Shown here: in pieces, positions 42,762 through 51,873 of the stretch
How positions within the stretch are numbered: the first letter of the stretch is position 1
How the letters are laid out: each line of letters starts with the position of its first letter
Assembly: GCF_028737255.1 (NCBI RefSeq)
Contig: NZ_JAQZAN010000024.1
Span: 1 to 64,000 of the forward strand
From: Actinomycetospora straminea
Lineage (GTDB): Bacteria; Actinomycetota; Actinomycetes; Mycobacteriales; Pseudonocardiaceae
DNA length: 64,000 bases
Direction of reading: 5' to 3'
Program-made: the position numbers and the translations under genes
Notes under the pieces: generated by a model
Told to the model about the DNA's origin: nothing
What the model saw: the letters and a program-made list of their open reading frames with translations, nothing else
The model's database searches: none

Positions 42762-42807
42762 CCGTGGGGATCGCCGCGGGACACGGGCGGACCGCCCGGA
42801 CGATCGG

Positions 42808-42813
42808 TAGTGT
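42808..42813 (+). promoter_or_regulatory. Possible -10 of pup-prcBA
   Basis: TAGTGT lies 33 bases before the pup ATG; the leader carries a GGGAGG ribosome site at 42836-42841. Confidence 0.45.
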
Positions 42814-42846
42814 TCACGGCGCAGTACCGAGACCCGGGAGGCAGCC

Positions 42847-43041
42847 ATGGCGCAGGAACAGACCCAGCGGCAGGGCGGGGGCGACGACGGCGAGGGCGGC
42901 GAGGACACCACCGCCGCCGGCCAGGAGCGCCGCGAGAAGCTCGGTGAGGACGTCGACACGATCCTCGACGAGATCGACGACGTGCTCGAGGAGAACGCCG
43001 AGGACTTCGTCCGCGCGTACGTCCAGAAGGGCGGCCAGTAA
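42847..43041 (+). CDS. pup: Prokaryotic ubiquitin-like protein Pup
   Basis: 64 residues, disordered and acidic. The second half (EDVDTILDEIDDVLEENAEDF) forms the helix that binds the Mpa coiled coil, and the end VQKGGQ is the conserved GGQ tail that Dop deamidates to GGE before PafA ligates it to lysines. The length equals known Pups. Confidence 0.98.
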   Translation: MAQEQTQRQGGGDDGEGGEDTTAAGQERREKLGEDVDTILDEIDDVLEENAEDFVRAYVQKGGQ

Positions 43042-43206
43042 CCTCTCGGTCGGAGGTTCGTCCTCCGTTCGGCCCATTCTCGTCCCGCCGCCCCCGCGGC
43101 CCGGTCCGCCGGGCCCGGGGGCGGCGCTCCATCTCCCACCCGGCCACCGCCCGGCCACCCACCCGGACACCGATCCCCGACCCGACTGCTCAGGAGCGCC
43201 CCACCG

Positions 43207-44052
43207 ATGGAGCCCTCGTCGGCCCTGCCCCCGGCCTACTTCCACGCGGGGACGGCCTCGTTCGTCGACTTCCTGCGCGAGGTCCGGCCCGACCTGCTGC
43301 CCGGGTCGAACGCGCGGCCGGTGACGGCCGAGCAGGCCGGCCCGTCCGGGACCGGCACCGCCGCGCACGGCACGACGATCGTGGCCGCGACGTTCTCCGG
43401 CGGCGTCGCCATCGCCGGTGACCGGCGCGCGACGATGGGCAACCTCATCTCCTCGCGCGACATGCAGAAGGTGTTCGTCACCGACGACTGGACGGCGGCG
43501 GGCATCGCGGGCACCGCGGGGATGGCCGTCGAGGCCGTGCGCCTGTTCACCGTCGAGCTGCAGCACTACGAGAAGCTCGAGGGCGTCCCGCTCACCTTCG
43601 ACGGCAAGGCGAACAAGCTCGCCGGCATGGTGCGGGGCAACCTCGGCGCCGCGATGCAGGGCCTGTCGTTCGTCCCGCTGTTCGTCGGCTTCGACGTCGA
43701 TGCCGCCGACCCGGCCCGCGCCGGCCGGATCATCTCCTACGACGTCGTCGGCACCCGCAGCGAGGAGACCCACTACGCCGGGGTCGGCTCCGGCTCGCTG
43801 TTCGCCAAGTCGGCGCTGAAGAAGCGCCACGACCCGCAGGGCTCGCGCGACGACGTCGTGCGCACGCTCGTCGAGGCGCTCTACGACGCCGCCGACGACG
43901 ACTCCGCCACCGGCGGTCCCGACACCATCCGCGGCATCAACCCGGTGGTCGTGACGATCGACGCCGAGGGCGCGACGATGCTCACCGACGACGAGGTCGG
44001 CACGGTCGCCGACGCCGTCGTCGCCGGGCGCCGCGAGCGCCCCGGCGGCTGA
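43207..44052 (+). CDS. prcB: Proteasome beta subunit
   Basis: 281 residues. A 55-residue propeptide precedes the catalytic threonine: processing at AAHG/TTIVAATF exposes T56. The Ntn-hydrolase residues GGVAIAGDRRAT (Asp/Arg) and the lysine near RDMQKVFV are in place. It forms the two inner rings of the 20S core. Start ATG 43207 follows AGGAG at 43191-43195; prcA follows 60 bases on. Confidence 0.97.
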   Translation: MEPSSALPPAYFHAGTASFVDFLREVRPDLLPGSNARPVTAEQAGPSGTGTAAHGTTIVAATFSGGVAIAGDRRATMGNLISSRDMQKVFVTDDWTAAGIAGTAGMAVEAVRLFTVELQHYEKLEGVPLTFDGKANKLAGMVRGNLGAAMQGLSFVPLFVGFDVDAADPARAGRIISYDVVGTRSEETHYAGVGSGSLFAKSALKKRHDPQGSRDDVVRTLVEALYDAADDDSATGGPDTIRGINPVVVTIDAEGATMLTDDEVGTVADAVVAGRRERPGG

Positions 44053-44112
44053 TCCGGCCGGCCCACCCGAGACCCACCCCACCCGAGCCCAGACCCAGGA
44101 GCGCTCCCCGCC

Positions 44113-44943
44113 ATGACGATGCCGTTCTACGCGTCGGTCGACCAGCTGATGCGCGACCGCTCGGACCTCGCGCGCAAGGGCATCGCGCGGGGCCGCAGCG
44201 TCGTCGTGCTGACCTTCGCCGGCGGCGTGCTGTTCGTGGCGGAGAACCGGTCGAACTCGCTGCGCAAGGTCTCGGAGATCTACGACGCGATCGGGTTCGC
44301 CGCGGTCGGCCGGTACAACGAGTTCGAGAACCTGCGCACCGCGGGCATCCGCTACGCCGACGTGCGGGGCTACACCTACGACCGCCGCGACGTCTCCGGG
44401 CGCTCGCTGGCCAACGCCTACGCCCAGATCCTGGGCGCGAGCTTCATCGAGCAGCAGAAGCCGTTCGAGGTCGAGCTCTGCGTCGCCGAGGTCGGCGAGA
44501 CCCCCGACCGCGACAAGCTCTTCCGCATCACCTACGACGGGTCGATCTCCGACGAGCCCCGCTTCGTGGTCATGGGCGGCACCACCGAGCCGATCAGCGC
44601 GGCGCTCCGGAGCTCCTACGAGTCCGACCTCGAGATGCGCGACGCCCTGCGCATCGCGCTCGAGGCGCTGCAGTCGGCGAACGGGTCGTCGTCAAGCGCG
44701 TCCTCGTCGTCCTCGTCGTCCTCGTCGTCCGCGGAGGCCCTCGGGGTCGACGCCCTCGAGGTGGCCGTGCTCGACCGGGCCCGCCGTCCCCGCCGCGCCT
44801 TCCGCCGGGTCACCGGGGCGGCGCTCGCCGAGCTCCTGCCCGGGAACGCGGCGCCGGAGTCGTCGGCGGACGCCTCGGAGGGCACCGACACCGGCGCCGG
44901 CGACGAGGTCTCGGGCGCGGGCGGGGCCGACCCCCAGGCCTAG
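44113..44943 (+). CDS. prcA: Proteasome alpha subunit with serine-rich insert
   Basis: 276 residues. The start [31 protein letters not shown] is the gate-forming and H0 helix region of PrcA; it lacks a catalytic Thr and forms the outer gating rings where Mpa docks. Between residues 192 and 208 a run of serines ([15 protein letters not shown]) interrupts the C-terminal helix, and the last 35 residues are acidic and disordered, longer than in mycobacterial PrcA. The run is made of tcgtcc-type codons in a 9-bp repeat (about 44688-44731). Confidence 0.95.
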   Translation: MTMPFYASVDQLMRDRSDLARKGIARGRSVVVLTFAGGVLFVAENRSNSLRKVSEIYDAIGFAAVGRYNEFENLRTAGIRYADVRGYTYDRRDVSGRSLANAYAQILGASFIEQQKPFEVELCVAEVGETPDRDKLFRITYDGSISDEPRFVVMGGTTEPISAALRSSYESDLEMRDALRIALEALQSANGSSSSASSSSSSSSSSAEALGVDALEVAVLDRARRPRRAFRRVTGAALAELLPGNAAPESSADASEGTDTGAGDEVSGAGGADPQA

Positions 44944-45014
44944 GAACGCCGCCGCGGGTATCGATGCCGCGGATGGCCTTCCGCGACCGGTGCCGCGGAC
45001 ACCACCCTGGGCGG

Positions 45015-45971
45015 GTGCGGACACCGTCGTCGTCACACCTGGCGAACCTCGACCTCAACCTGCTGGTGTCGCTGCGCGAACTGCTGCGCGAGCGCAACGT
45101 GACGCGGGCGGCCGCGCGGGTCGGGGTCACGCAGCCGGCCGCGAGCGCCGCGCTGTCCCGCCTGCGCCGCCACTTCGACGACGAGCTGCTCACCCGCCAC
45201 AACGGGAGCTACGTGCTCACCCCGCTCGCCGCGCAGCTGGCGGAGCAGGTCGAGGGCGTGTGCGCGGCCGCGGAACGGCTCTTCGGCACGGGCCGGCAGT
45301 TCGACCCGGCGACGACCCGGCGCGGCTTCACGCTGCTGCTCGCCGACTACACGATCGCGGTGCTCGGGACGGCGCTCTCCTCGGCGCTCGCGGTGCGCGC
45401 CCCGGGCGTGGAGCTACGGCTGCGGCTGGTGCGGGAGTCGTTCACCGCCGACATCGCCGAGACGAGCCGGCTGATCGACGGCGTGGTGGCGCCGCCGTCG
45501 CCGCGCTTCGACCGCCCTGACCTGCGCTCGGTCGAGCTCTTCCGCGACCGCTGGGTCCTCCTGCTCGACGCCGCCCACCCCGCCGCGGACGACGAGCTCA
45601 CCCCCGCGGTGCTCGCGGCCCTGCCCTGGGTGGTGCCGTTCGCGCCCGACCGCGGGTTCTCGACGGCGGTGCCGATGACCCGCGAGCTCGCCCGGCTCGG
45701 GATCGAGCCCGACACCCGCGTGCGCGTGGAGAGCTACCTCGGGGTGCCCCACCTGGTGGCCGGCACCGACCGGGTGGCGCTGGTGCAGGAGCGGCTGGCC
45801 CGGGAGGTCGCGCCGCGGCTCGGGCTCGTGGTGCGCGAGTGCCCGGCCTCGGAGCGCGCCCCGGCCGCCGCGGAGATCCGGGAGCGGTTCTGGTGGCACG
45901 CCGACCTCGACGGCGACCCCGCCCACCGGTGGCTGCGCGAGCTCCTCGTCGAGCTGGGCGCGGGCGTCTGA
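45015..45971 (+). CDS. LysR-family transcriptional regulator
   Basis: 318 residues. The winged HTH at the N-terminus reads LDLNLLVSLRELLRERNVTRAAARVGVTQPAASAALSRLRRHFDDELLTR, close to NodD-type LysR proteins; the effector domain of about 200 residues follows. LysR proteins usually control an adjacent operon in response to a pathway metabolite. It reads in the same direction as the catabolic operon beginning 85 bases later. GTG 45015 is chosen from the usual distance to the HTH; ATG 44964 and 44973 are in frame. Confidence 0.9.
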   Translation: MRTPSSSHLANLDLNLLVSLRELLRERNVTRAAARVGVTQPAASAALSRLRRHFDDELLTRHNGSYVLTPLAAQLAEQVEGVCAAAERLFGTGRQFDPATTRRGFTLLLADYTIAVLGTALSSALAVRAPGVELRLRLVRESFTADIAETSRLIDGVVAPPSPRFDRPDLRSVELFRDRWVLLLDAAHPAADDELTPAVLAALPWVVPFAPDRGFSTAVPMTRELARLGIEPDTRVRVESYLGVPHLVAGTDRVALVQERLAREVAPRLGLVVRECPASERAPAAAEIRERFWWHADLDGDPAHRWLRELLVELGAGV

Positions 45972-45974
45972 CCC

Positions 45975-46003
45975 CCTCGCCATCAACGCGGTTGATGGTG
46001 AGG
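45975..46003. promoter_or_regulatory. Candidate LysR operator (13-bp arms, T-N11-A)
   Basis: CCTCGCCATCAAC and GTTGATGGTGAGG flank GCG, with one mismatch between the arms. It contains TCAACGCGGTTGA, the T-N11-A core of LysR sites, 41 bases upstream of the operon's -10 hexamer. It could also act as a terminator for the lysR gene. Confidence 0.6.
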
Positions 46004-46043
46004 CAGCGCGAATCGCTATTTCCGCGCGCCACCCGTCCCTTCC

Positions 46044-46049
46044 TAGCGT
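46044..46049 (+). promoter_or_regulatory. Predicted -10 of the catabolic operon (leaderless)
   Basis: TAGCGT, 7 bases, then ATG 46057. Confidence 0.55.
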
Positions 46050-46056
46050 GTGACGC

Positions 46057-47373
46057 ATGCCGCACCCGCTCACCGACCTCCCGGTCCGCACCGTCGTGCG
46101 GGATGCGCTCCTGCACCCGGCCGACCCCGCCGAGCACCGGGTCGACGCCGACGTCTGCGTCGTCGGGGCCGGCATCGCCGGGCTCTCCGCCGCCGTGGAG
46201 TCGGCGCGCCTCGGCCGCGACGTCGTGCTCGTGGACGCGCTGCCGGTGCTCGGCGGGCAGATGGTGAACTCGCTGATCGGCCTGTTCTGCGGGGCGTTCG
46301 GCAACGCGCCGGAGCACCGCCGGCTCACCTACGGCCTGCTCGACGACATCTTCACCGACCTCGGGGCGAGCGGGGACATCTTCTACCGCGTCGGCCACAC
46401 CATCACCGTCGGCTACGACGAGGTGCGGCTGGGGCGCTGGGTGGAGGACACCGTCCGCGAGCACGGGATCAAGGTGCTCACGGGCGCGTCGCTGGTGGGC
46501 GTGGACCGCGAGGGCGACCGGGTCCTCGGCGCCCGGTTCGCCACCCGCTACGGCGCGGTCGACGTCCGGGCCCACGGCTTCGTCGACGCCAGCGGCGACG
46601 CCGCCCTGTGCTGGGCGGCGGGCCTGCCCTGCCGCCTGCCCGAGCGGGAGATCTACGGCAGCCAGCAGCTGGTCGTCGAGCACCTCGACGAGTCCGACCC
46701 GCCCGAGCCCGCCGACCTCGCGGCGCGCGTCGCGGCCAAGGCCGCCGAGTACGGGCTGCGCCGCCACGACGGCCTCGCCTTCTACTTCCCGGGCCGCGGC
46801 ACCGCGGTGCTCAACATGACCCACATCGAGGCCCCGCTCGACCCGATCGCGGCCGCCGAGGCCCAGCTCGAGGGCAAGGCCCAGGCCGACCGGGTGGTGG
46901 CGTTCCTGCGCGCCGAGTTCCCCGAGGTGTTCGGCAAGGCGTCGGTCCGCTCCTACGGGCTGCCCGGCCGCCGCCAGACCCGCTGGGTCGCCGGGGTCCA
47001 CCAGCTCACCGTCGACGAGGTCCGCGCCGGCACCCGCTTCCCCGACGCGGTCGCCCGCACCGCCTGGCCGATCGAGCTGCACGACACCCCGTCCGGCTAC
47101 GTGTGGGAGACCTTCGGGCCCGACCACCTGCACTACGTCCCGCTGCGCGCGATGACGCCGCCGGACACGGCGAACCTGCTGGTCGCGGGCCGCTGCGTCG
47201 ACGGCGACGCCGCGGCGCTCTCGAGCGTGCGGGTGATGGGCCCGTGCGCGGCGATGGGCCACGCCGCCGCGCACGTCCTCGACCTCGTCGGCCCCGACGG
47301 CACCGTCCACGACGTCCCCGCCCGCCGGGCCGCCGAGCTCACCGACCGCATCCGGCCCAACGTCGAGGACTGA
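46057..47373 (+). CDS. FAD-dependent oxidoreductase
   Basis: 438 residues. VDADVCVVGAGIAGLSAAVESARLG (GxGxxG at 37-42) begins the FAD Rossmann fold, followed by VLGGQMVNSLIGLFCG. VDASGDAALCWAAGLPC in the middle and NLLVAGRCVDGDAAALSSVRVMGPCAAMGHAAAH at the end are typical of the FAD_oxidored (PF12831) family, whose substrates are mostly unknown; a small carboxylate or hydroxy-acid dehydrogenation is plausible. First gene of the operon; the aconitase X large subunit starts 10 bases after it. Confidence 0.85.
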   Translation: MPHPLTDLPVRTVVRDALLHPADPAEHRVDADVCVVGAGIAGLSAAVESARLGRDVVLVDALPVLGGQMVNSLIGLFCGAFGNAPEHRRLTYGLLDDIFTDLGASGDIFYRVGHTITVGYDEVRLGRWVEDTVREHGIKVLTGASLVGVDREGDRVLGARFATRYGAVDVRAHGFVDASGDAALCWAAGLPCRLPEREIYGSQQLVVEHLDESDPPEPADLAARVAAKAAEYGLRRHDGLAFYFPGRGTAVLNMTHIEAPLDPIAAAEAQLEGKAQADRVVAFLRAEFPEVFGKASVRSYGLPGRRQTRWVAGVHQLTVDEVRAGTRFPDAVARTAWPIELHDTPSGYVWETFGPDHLHYVPLRAMTPPDTANLLVAGRCVDGDAAALSSVRVMGPCAAMGHAAAHVLDLVGPDGTVHDVPARRAAELTDRIRPNVED

Positions 47374-47383
47374 GGCGCCCGCG

Positions 47384-48664
47384 ATGATCCTGACCGACGA
47401 CGACCGCCGCCTGCGGGACGGCGACGAGGGCCCGGCGGTGGCGGCCGCCATGGACCTGCTGGTCCGCTACGGCGAGGCCCTGGACGCCGAACGCCTCTGC
47501 GACGTCCGCAACGTCGCGGGCACCACGACCCAGCCCTCCCCGGTGAAGGCCCGCCTGGTCGCCGAGGGCGGCTGGGACCGGGCGTTCTCGCTGATCAACC
47601 TCGACGCCGACGAGACGCTGCCGATCCCGCCGATGGCCGTCCCGACCTGCCAGCTCCAGCACGGCTTCGGCCGCGACGCGGTCGGTGTCGCGCCCTACCC
47701 GCCCGAGATGATCGCGCTGCAGGACGACGGCGAGGCCTTCGTCGGGGCCCGCGGGGTCTCGGTGCTCGCCACCTGCACGCCGTACCAGGTCGGCAACCTG
47801 CCGGTGCGCGGCGAGCACTGCGCCTGGATGGAGTCCTCGGCGGTCGTCTACGCCAACAGCGTGCTCGGCGCCCGCACCAACTGCGAGGGCGGCGCCTCCA
47901 CCGGCGCGGCCAGCCTCACCGGACGCATCCCGTGCTGGGGCAACCACCGCGACGACGAGCGGCTCGGCACCCACCACGTGCGCGTCGAGACCCCGGTCGC
48001 GAGCTTCCTCGACTGGGGCCTGCTCGGCTACGCGGTCGGCGACGCCGTGCAGGAGGGCCGGCCCGTCGTCACCGGCGACCTCGCGCTCCCGGACCTCACC
48101 GACCTCAAGCACTTCGGCGCCGCCGCGGCCTCGTCGGGCGGGGTGGAGATGTACCACGTCCCCGGCGTCACGCCGGAGGCGACGAGCACCGAGGCGGCCT
48201 TCGGGGGGCGGCCGCCGCGGGACACCGTCGTCTTCGGGGCGGCCGAGCGCCGCGCGGCCTACGAGCGGCTCAACGACCAGGGGACGTGCGAGGACGTCGA
48301 CTTCGTCCTGCTCGGCTGCCCGCACGCCTCGCTCGACCAGCTCCGCGACGCCGCCCGCGCCCTCGAGGGCCGGCGCCTCGCCGACGGCACCGAGCTGTGG
48401 ATCATGGCGCCGCGGGCGCTGGTCGCCGTCGCCGAGCGCTCCGGCTACACCGCGGTCATCGAGGCGGCGGGCGGGCGGGTGCTCACCGACTCGTGCCCGG
48501 CGATGTCGCGCACCGCCCCCGCCGGCACCCGGGTGTTCGCCACCGACTCGGCCAAGCAGGCGCACTACCTGCCGGCGATCCTCGGGATCGAGGCGTGGTT
48601 CGGCACCACCGCGGAGTGCGTCGACGCCGCGGTGACCGGCCGCTGGCGGGGTGAGCTGCGGTGA
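47384..48664 (+). CDS. Aconitase X, catalytic (large) subunit
   Basis: 426 residues of the DUF521/AcnX type. NVAGTTTQPSP, PYPPEMIAL, CTPYQVGN (C131), YANSVLGARTNCEGG (C167) and the late LTDSCPAMS (about C371) are family hallmarks, the cysteines being the expected Fe-S ligands. Known AcnX members are dehydratases: cis-3-hydroxy-L-proline dehydratase in bacteria and phosphomevalonate dehydratase in archaea. Here the enzyme is split: the swivel domain is the next gene, overlapping by 4 bases. The substrate in this operon is unknown; dehydration of a hydroxylated carboxylate or amino acid is the most likely chemistry. Confidence 0.88.
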   Translation: MILTDDDRRLRDGDEGPAVAAAMDLLVRYGEALDAERLCDVRNVAGTTTQPSPVKARLVAEGGWDRAFSLINLDADETLPIPPMAVPTCQLQHGFGRDAVGVAPYPPEMIALQDDGEAFVGARGVSVLATCTPYQVGNLPVRGEHCAWMESSAVVYANSVLGARTNCEGGASTGAASLTGRIPCWGNHRDDERLGTHHVRVETPVASFLDWGLLGYAVGDAVQEGRPVVTGDLALPDLTDLKHFGAAAASSGGVEMYHVPGVTPEATSTEAAFGGRPPRDTVVFGAAERRAAYERLNDQGTCEDVDFVLLGCPHASLDQLRDAARALEGRRLADGTELWIMAPRALVAVAERSGYTAVIEAAGGRVLTDSCPAMSRTAPAGTRVFATDSAKQAHYLPAILGIEAWFGTTAECVDAAVTGRWRGELR

Positions 48665-49146
48665 CCGACCTCCAGCGCCCCGCGACCCGCGCCGGCGTCG
48701 TCCTGCGCGGGCGCACCGTCGTCCCCGGCGTCGTCACCGGCGAGGCGCTCGTCTCCCCGGAGACCATCTCCGGCTGGGGCGGCATCGACCCCGCCACCGG
48801 CACGATCATCGAGGCCCGCCACCCCCTGGCAGGCGTCTGCTTCACCGGGAAGATCCTCGTCTTCCCCGGCGCCAAGGGCTCCTCGGGCTGGTCGGGGTTC
48901 TTCCAGACCACGCGCCTGCTCGGCACCGCGCCGATCGGCATGGTCTTCGCGGTCACCACGACGAAGGCGGCGCTCGGGGCCGTGGTCACCCGCGTGCCCG
49001 CCCTCGCCGACCTCGACGCCGACCCGGTCGCGGTCCTGCGCACCGGCGACCGCATCCGGCTCGACGCGACGGCCGGGGTCGTCGAGCAGCTGGACCGCCC
49101 GGACAGGACAGCCCTGACCGACACGACAGCGGGGGAGGACCGATGA
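48661..49146 (+). CDS. Aconitase X, swivel (small) subunit
   Basis: 161 residues. GEALVSPETISGWGGIDPATGTIIEARHPLAGVCFTGKILVFPGAKGSSGWSGF is the DUF126 swivel-domain signature, with the GSSGxS substrate-carboxylate loop. It forms a heterodimer with the preceding large subunit. GTG 48661 overlaps the large-subunit stop, and its own stop overlaps the Rieske gene start (ATGA). Confidence 0.9.
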   Translation: MTDLQRPATRAGVVLRGRTVVPGVVTGEALVSPETISGWGGIDPATGTIIEARHPLAGVCFTGKILVFPGAKGSSGWSGFFQTTRLLGTAPIGMVFAVTTTKAALGAVVTRVPALADLDADPVAVLRTGDRIRLDATAGVVEQLDRPDRTALTDTTAGEDR

Positions 49147-49625
49147 GGATCGCGGTGATGCGCGCCGACGAGCTCGCGCCCGGCGAGCACCGCGTCGTGC
49201 AGGTCGGGCGGCGCTCGATCGGGGTGTTCCGCGTCGGCGACGAGTACTACGCGCTGGCCGACCACTGCCCCCACCAGGGCGGACCGCTGTGCCGGGGACG
49301 CGTCGCGCCGCTCGCCACCGCCGGCGCGCCCGGCGAGGTCGCCCTCGACCCCGACCGGCTCTTCGTCGCCTGCCCCTGGCACGGCTGGGAGTACGACGTC
49401 ACCACCGGCCAATCGTTCCTGGGCCCGGGGGAGGCGCCCGTGCGCAGCTACCCCGCCGAGGTGCTCCCCGGCGACCTCACGCCCGACCCCGTCACCGGCC
49501 GCGTCCCCGGCCCCTACGTCGCGGACACCTACGCGGTGACCGTCGAGGACCGCGTGGTCGTCGTCGACACCTCCGCACGTCGAGCAGCAGCCCCGGCTCC
49601 CGGGGTGGAGGAGACAGCACCGTGA
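49143..49625 (+). CDS. Rieske [2Fe-2S] protein
   Basis: 160 residues, a single Rieske domain. Ligands are C42 and H44 (DHCPHQGG) and C77 and H80 (VACPWHGWEYD). The 32-residue gap between the two ligand pairs is longer than in most small Rieske ferredoxins and includes an inserted loop (VAPLATAGAPGEVALD). No oxygenase catalytic domain is encoded, so it is an electron carrier or subunit, perhaps for the FAD enzyme. It is coupled to both neighbours by 4-base overlaps. Confidence 0.9.
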   Translation: MRIAVMRADELAPGEHRVVQVGRRSIGVFRVGDEYYALADHCPHQGGPLCRGRVAPLATAGAPGEVALDPDRLFVACPWHGWEYDVTTGQSFLGPGEAPVRSYPAEVLPGDLTPDPVTGRVPGPYVADTYAVTVEDRVVVVDTSARRAAAPAPGVEETAP

Positions 49626-50752
49626 CCGACACCCTGCCCGGCACCGCACCCGGCACCACAACCGACACCGCGGCCCGACCCCGGCGCGCGTCCCGCACGC
49701 CCGTCGTCGACGCCGACGTCCACCCGGCGGTGACCCCGCAGCGCCTGGCCCGCGAGCTGCCCGAGCCGTGGCGGCGGCGCTACGAGCGCTTCGGCGTGCG
49801 CGGGGCCCCGCCGCCGGCGATCTACCCGCGGACCCGCAACGGGGGCATGCGCGCGGACTCCCACCCGGCCTCGGGACCCCCGGGCAGCGACCTCGGGATG
49901 CTGCGCGAGCAGCTGCTCGACCCCTACGACGTCCTCGCGGGCGTGCTCATCCCGTTGCAGGGCCACACGTGGGGCGCCGAGGAGCCCGACTTCGCTGCCG
50001 CCCTGTGCCGGGCGCTCAACGACGTCCTCGTCGCCGACTTCCTCGACCCCGAGCCGCGGCTGCGCGCCAGCATCTGTCTCGCCCACGAGTCGCCCGAGCA
50101 GGCGATCGCCGAGATCGAGCGCCGCGCCGGCGATCCCCGGTTCGTCCAGGTCCTGTTCCCGAGCGGCACCCACCTGCCCCTGACCGACGCCAAGTACCGT
50201 CCGGTGCTCGCCGCGGCGGCCGAAGCCGGCCTGCCGATCGGGATGCACCTCGGCGGCACCGAGGGCCACCGCGGCGACGGCTGGCCGTCGTTCTACCTCG
50301 AGCAGCACGGCTGGTACGGCAACGCGATGGCGATGGCGCTGACCACGCTCGTCGCCGGCGGCGTGCTCGACGCCGTCCCGGACCTGCGCCTCGTGCTCGT
50401 CGAGGGCGGGCTGACCTGGGTGCCGTCGATGCTGTGGGGGCTCGACGAGGCCTGGGCGCGGTTCTCCGACGACGTGCCGTGGCTGCAGCGCCCGCCGTCG
50501 GAGATCGTGCGCGAGCGGTGCTGGTTCACCACGCAGCCGATCGACGAGCCGGAGAACCTCGAGCACCTGGCGGTGACGATCCGCCAGAGCGGGCTGGCGG
50601 ACCGGATCCTGTTCGCGTCCGACTACCCGCACTGGGACTTCGACGACCCGGTGACGGCGCTGCGCGTCCTCCCGGCCGACCTGCGCCGGCCGATGATGGC
50701 CCGCACGGGCGCGGCGCTCTACGGCATCGAGCTGCCCGAGGGGGCGTCGTGA
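49622..50752 (+). CDS. Amidohydrolase 2 family metal-dependent hydrolase (first copy)
   Basis: 376 residues. A TIM-barrel hydrolase of the ACMSD/LigY-like group: the first strand reads VVDADVHPAV (DxDxH rather than HxH), IGMHLGG gives a second metal histidine, and ILFASDYPHWDFDDP the late aspartate motif. Related enzymes decarboxylate or hydrate dicarboxylates and cleave C-C bonds in aromatic catabolism. The first 28 residues are Thr/Pro/Ala-rich. GTG 49622 overlaps the Rieske stop. Confidence 0.85.
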   Translation: MTDTLPGTAPGTTTDTAARPRRASRTPVVDADVHPAVTPQRLARELPEPWRRRYERFGVRGAPPPAIYPRTRNGGMRADSHPASGPPGSDLGMLREQLLDPYDVLAGVLIPLQGHTWGAEEPDFAAALCRALNDVLVADFLDPEPRLRASICLAHESPEQAIAEIERRAGDPRFVQVLFPSGTHLPLTDAKYRPVLAAAAEAGLPIGMHLGGTEGHRGDGWPSFYLEQHGWYGNAMAMALTTLVAGGVLDAVPDLRLVLVEGGLTWVPSMLWGLDEAWARFSDDVPWLQRPPSEIVRERCWFTTQPIDEPENLEHLAVTIRQSGLADRILFASDYPHWDFDDPVTALRVLPADLRRPMMARTGAALYGIELPEGAS

Positions 50753-51873
50753 CGGCCGGCGGGGTGGACGGGGTCGCCGGGGTGGGCGGGGCCGTCGACA
50801 CCGACACCCACGTCGCGCCCGCGTCGCTGGCCGCCCTGATGCCCTACCTCGCCCCGTTCTGGCGCGACTACGCGGAGGGCGCCGCCCTGCGCCTCGACCC
50901 CGCCCAGGCCGGCGCCTACCCGCCGGGCGCCACCGACGGGCCCGCCCCGGCCGACGTGGCGACGCTGCGCGAGCGGGTGCTCGACGTGCCCGCCCCGGGC
51001 GGGGTGCCGGTGCGGACCGCCGTGCTCAGCGCCACCTCGGCGTTCGACGTCAGCCGCAACCCCTACTACGACGCCGCGCTCTGCGGGGCGCTCAACGACT
51101 GGGTGGTCGAGCACTTCCTCGACCACGACGACCGGCTGCGCGGGGGCATCGCGGTCCCCTCCGGCGACCCGGAGGCGGCCGTCGCGGAGATCCACCGGCG
51201 CGCCGACGACCCGCGGTTCGTCCAGGTGCTGCTCCCGGTCCGGGGCCACGACCACCGCTACGGCCACCGCCGCTTCCTGCCCGTGCTCGAGGCCGCGTCC
51301 GAGGCCGGGCTCGCGGTGACCCTGCACGCGTGGGGCCGGGCGGGGAGCGCGGCCACGCCCACCGGGTTCACCCACACCTACCTCGCCGACTACCTCTCCC
51401 AGGGCCACCTGGCCCAGGCGCAGCTGACGAGCCTCGTCGTCGAGGGGGTCCTCGACCGGCTGCCCGGCCTGCGCGTGGTCGTCGCCGAGTGCGGGTTCTC
51501 CTGGCTGCCGCCGCTGCTCTGGCGGCTCGACAAGGAGTGGAAGGGCATCTGGCGCGAGGTGCCGTGGGTGCGCCGCCCACCGTCGTCGTACCTGCACGAG
51601 CAGGTGCGCTTCACCAGCACCCCGGCCCACCTGCCGACCGACGCCACCGAGCTCGCCGACGCGCTCGAGGTGATCGGGGCGGCCCGGCTCGTCATGTACG
51701 CGGGCGACCACCCCCACGTCCACGGCGACGGCACCGCCCGTCTGCTCGCGGCGCTCGGCCCCACCGAGCGCGCCGCGGTCCTCGCCGGCACCGCGGAGGA
51801 GTTCCTGCTCCGCCGCACGCCCACCGACTCGTCCACCCCCCGATCGCACCGTCGCGAGGAGGCTCCCCGATGA
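50749..51873 (+). CDS. Amidohydrolase 2 family metal-dependent hydrolase (second copy)
   Basis: 374 residues, a paralogue of the preceding protein. The first motif reads AVDTDTHVAP, then VTLHAWGR in place of IGMHLGG, VVAECGFSWLPPLLWRLD, and VMYAGDHPHVHGDG at the last metal site. Shared segments such as DRLRGGIAVPS and ADDPRFVQVLL show a common origin, but the active-site loops differ, so the two probably form a heteromer or act on successive intermediates. GTG 50749 and the following SBP start both use overlapping stops. Confidence 0.83.
   Translation: MTAGGVDGVAGVGGAVDTDTHVAPASLAALMPYLAPFWRDYAEGAALRLDPAQAGAYPPGATDGPAPADVATLRERVLDVPAPGGVPVRTAVLSATSAFDVSRNPYYDAALCGALNDWVVEHFLDHDDRLRGGIAVPSGDPEAAVAEIHRRADDPRFVQVLLPVRGHDHRYGHRRFLPVLEAASEAGLAVTLHAWGRAGSAATPTGFTHTYLADYLSQGHLAQAQLTSLVVEGVLDRLPGLRVVVAECGFSWLPPLLWRLDKEWKGIWREVPWVRRPPSSYLHEQVRFTSTPAHLPTDATELADALEVIGAARLVMYAGDHPHVHGDGTARLLAALGPTERAAVLAGTAEEFLLRRTPTDSSTPRSHRREEAPR

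Noticed and set aside
47384-49146. Ordinary aconitase split by a frameshift
   Set aside because: The two subunits match the separate large and small proteins of the aconitase X family and overlap by GTGA, so the split is natural.
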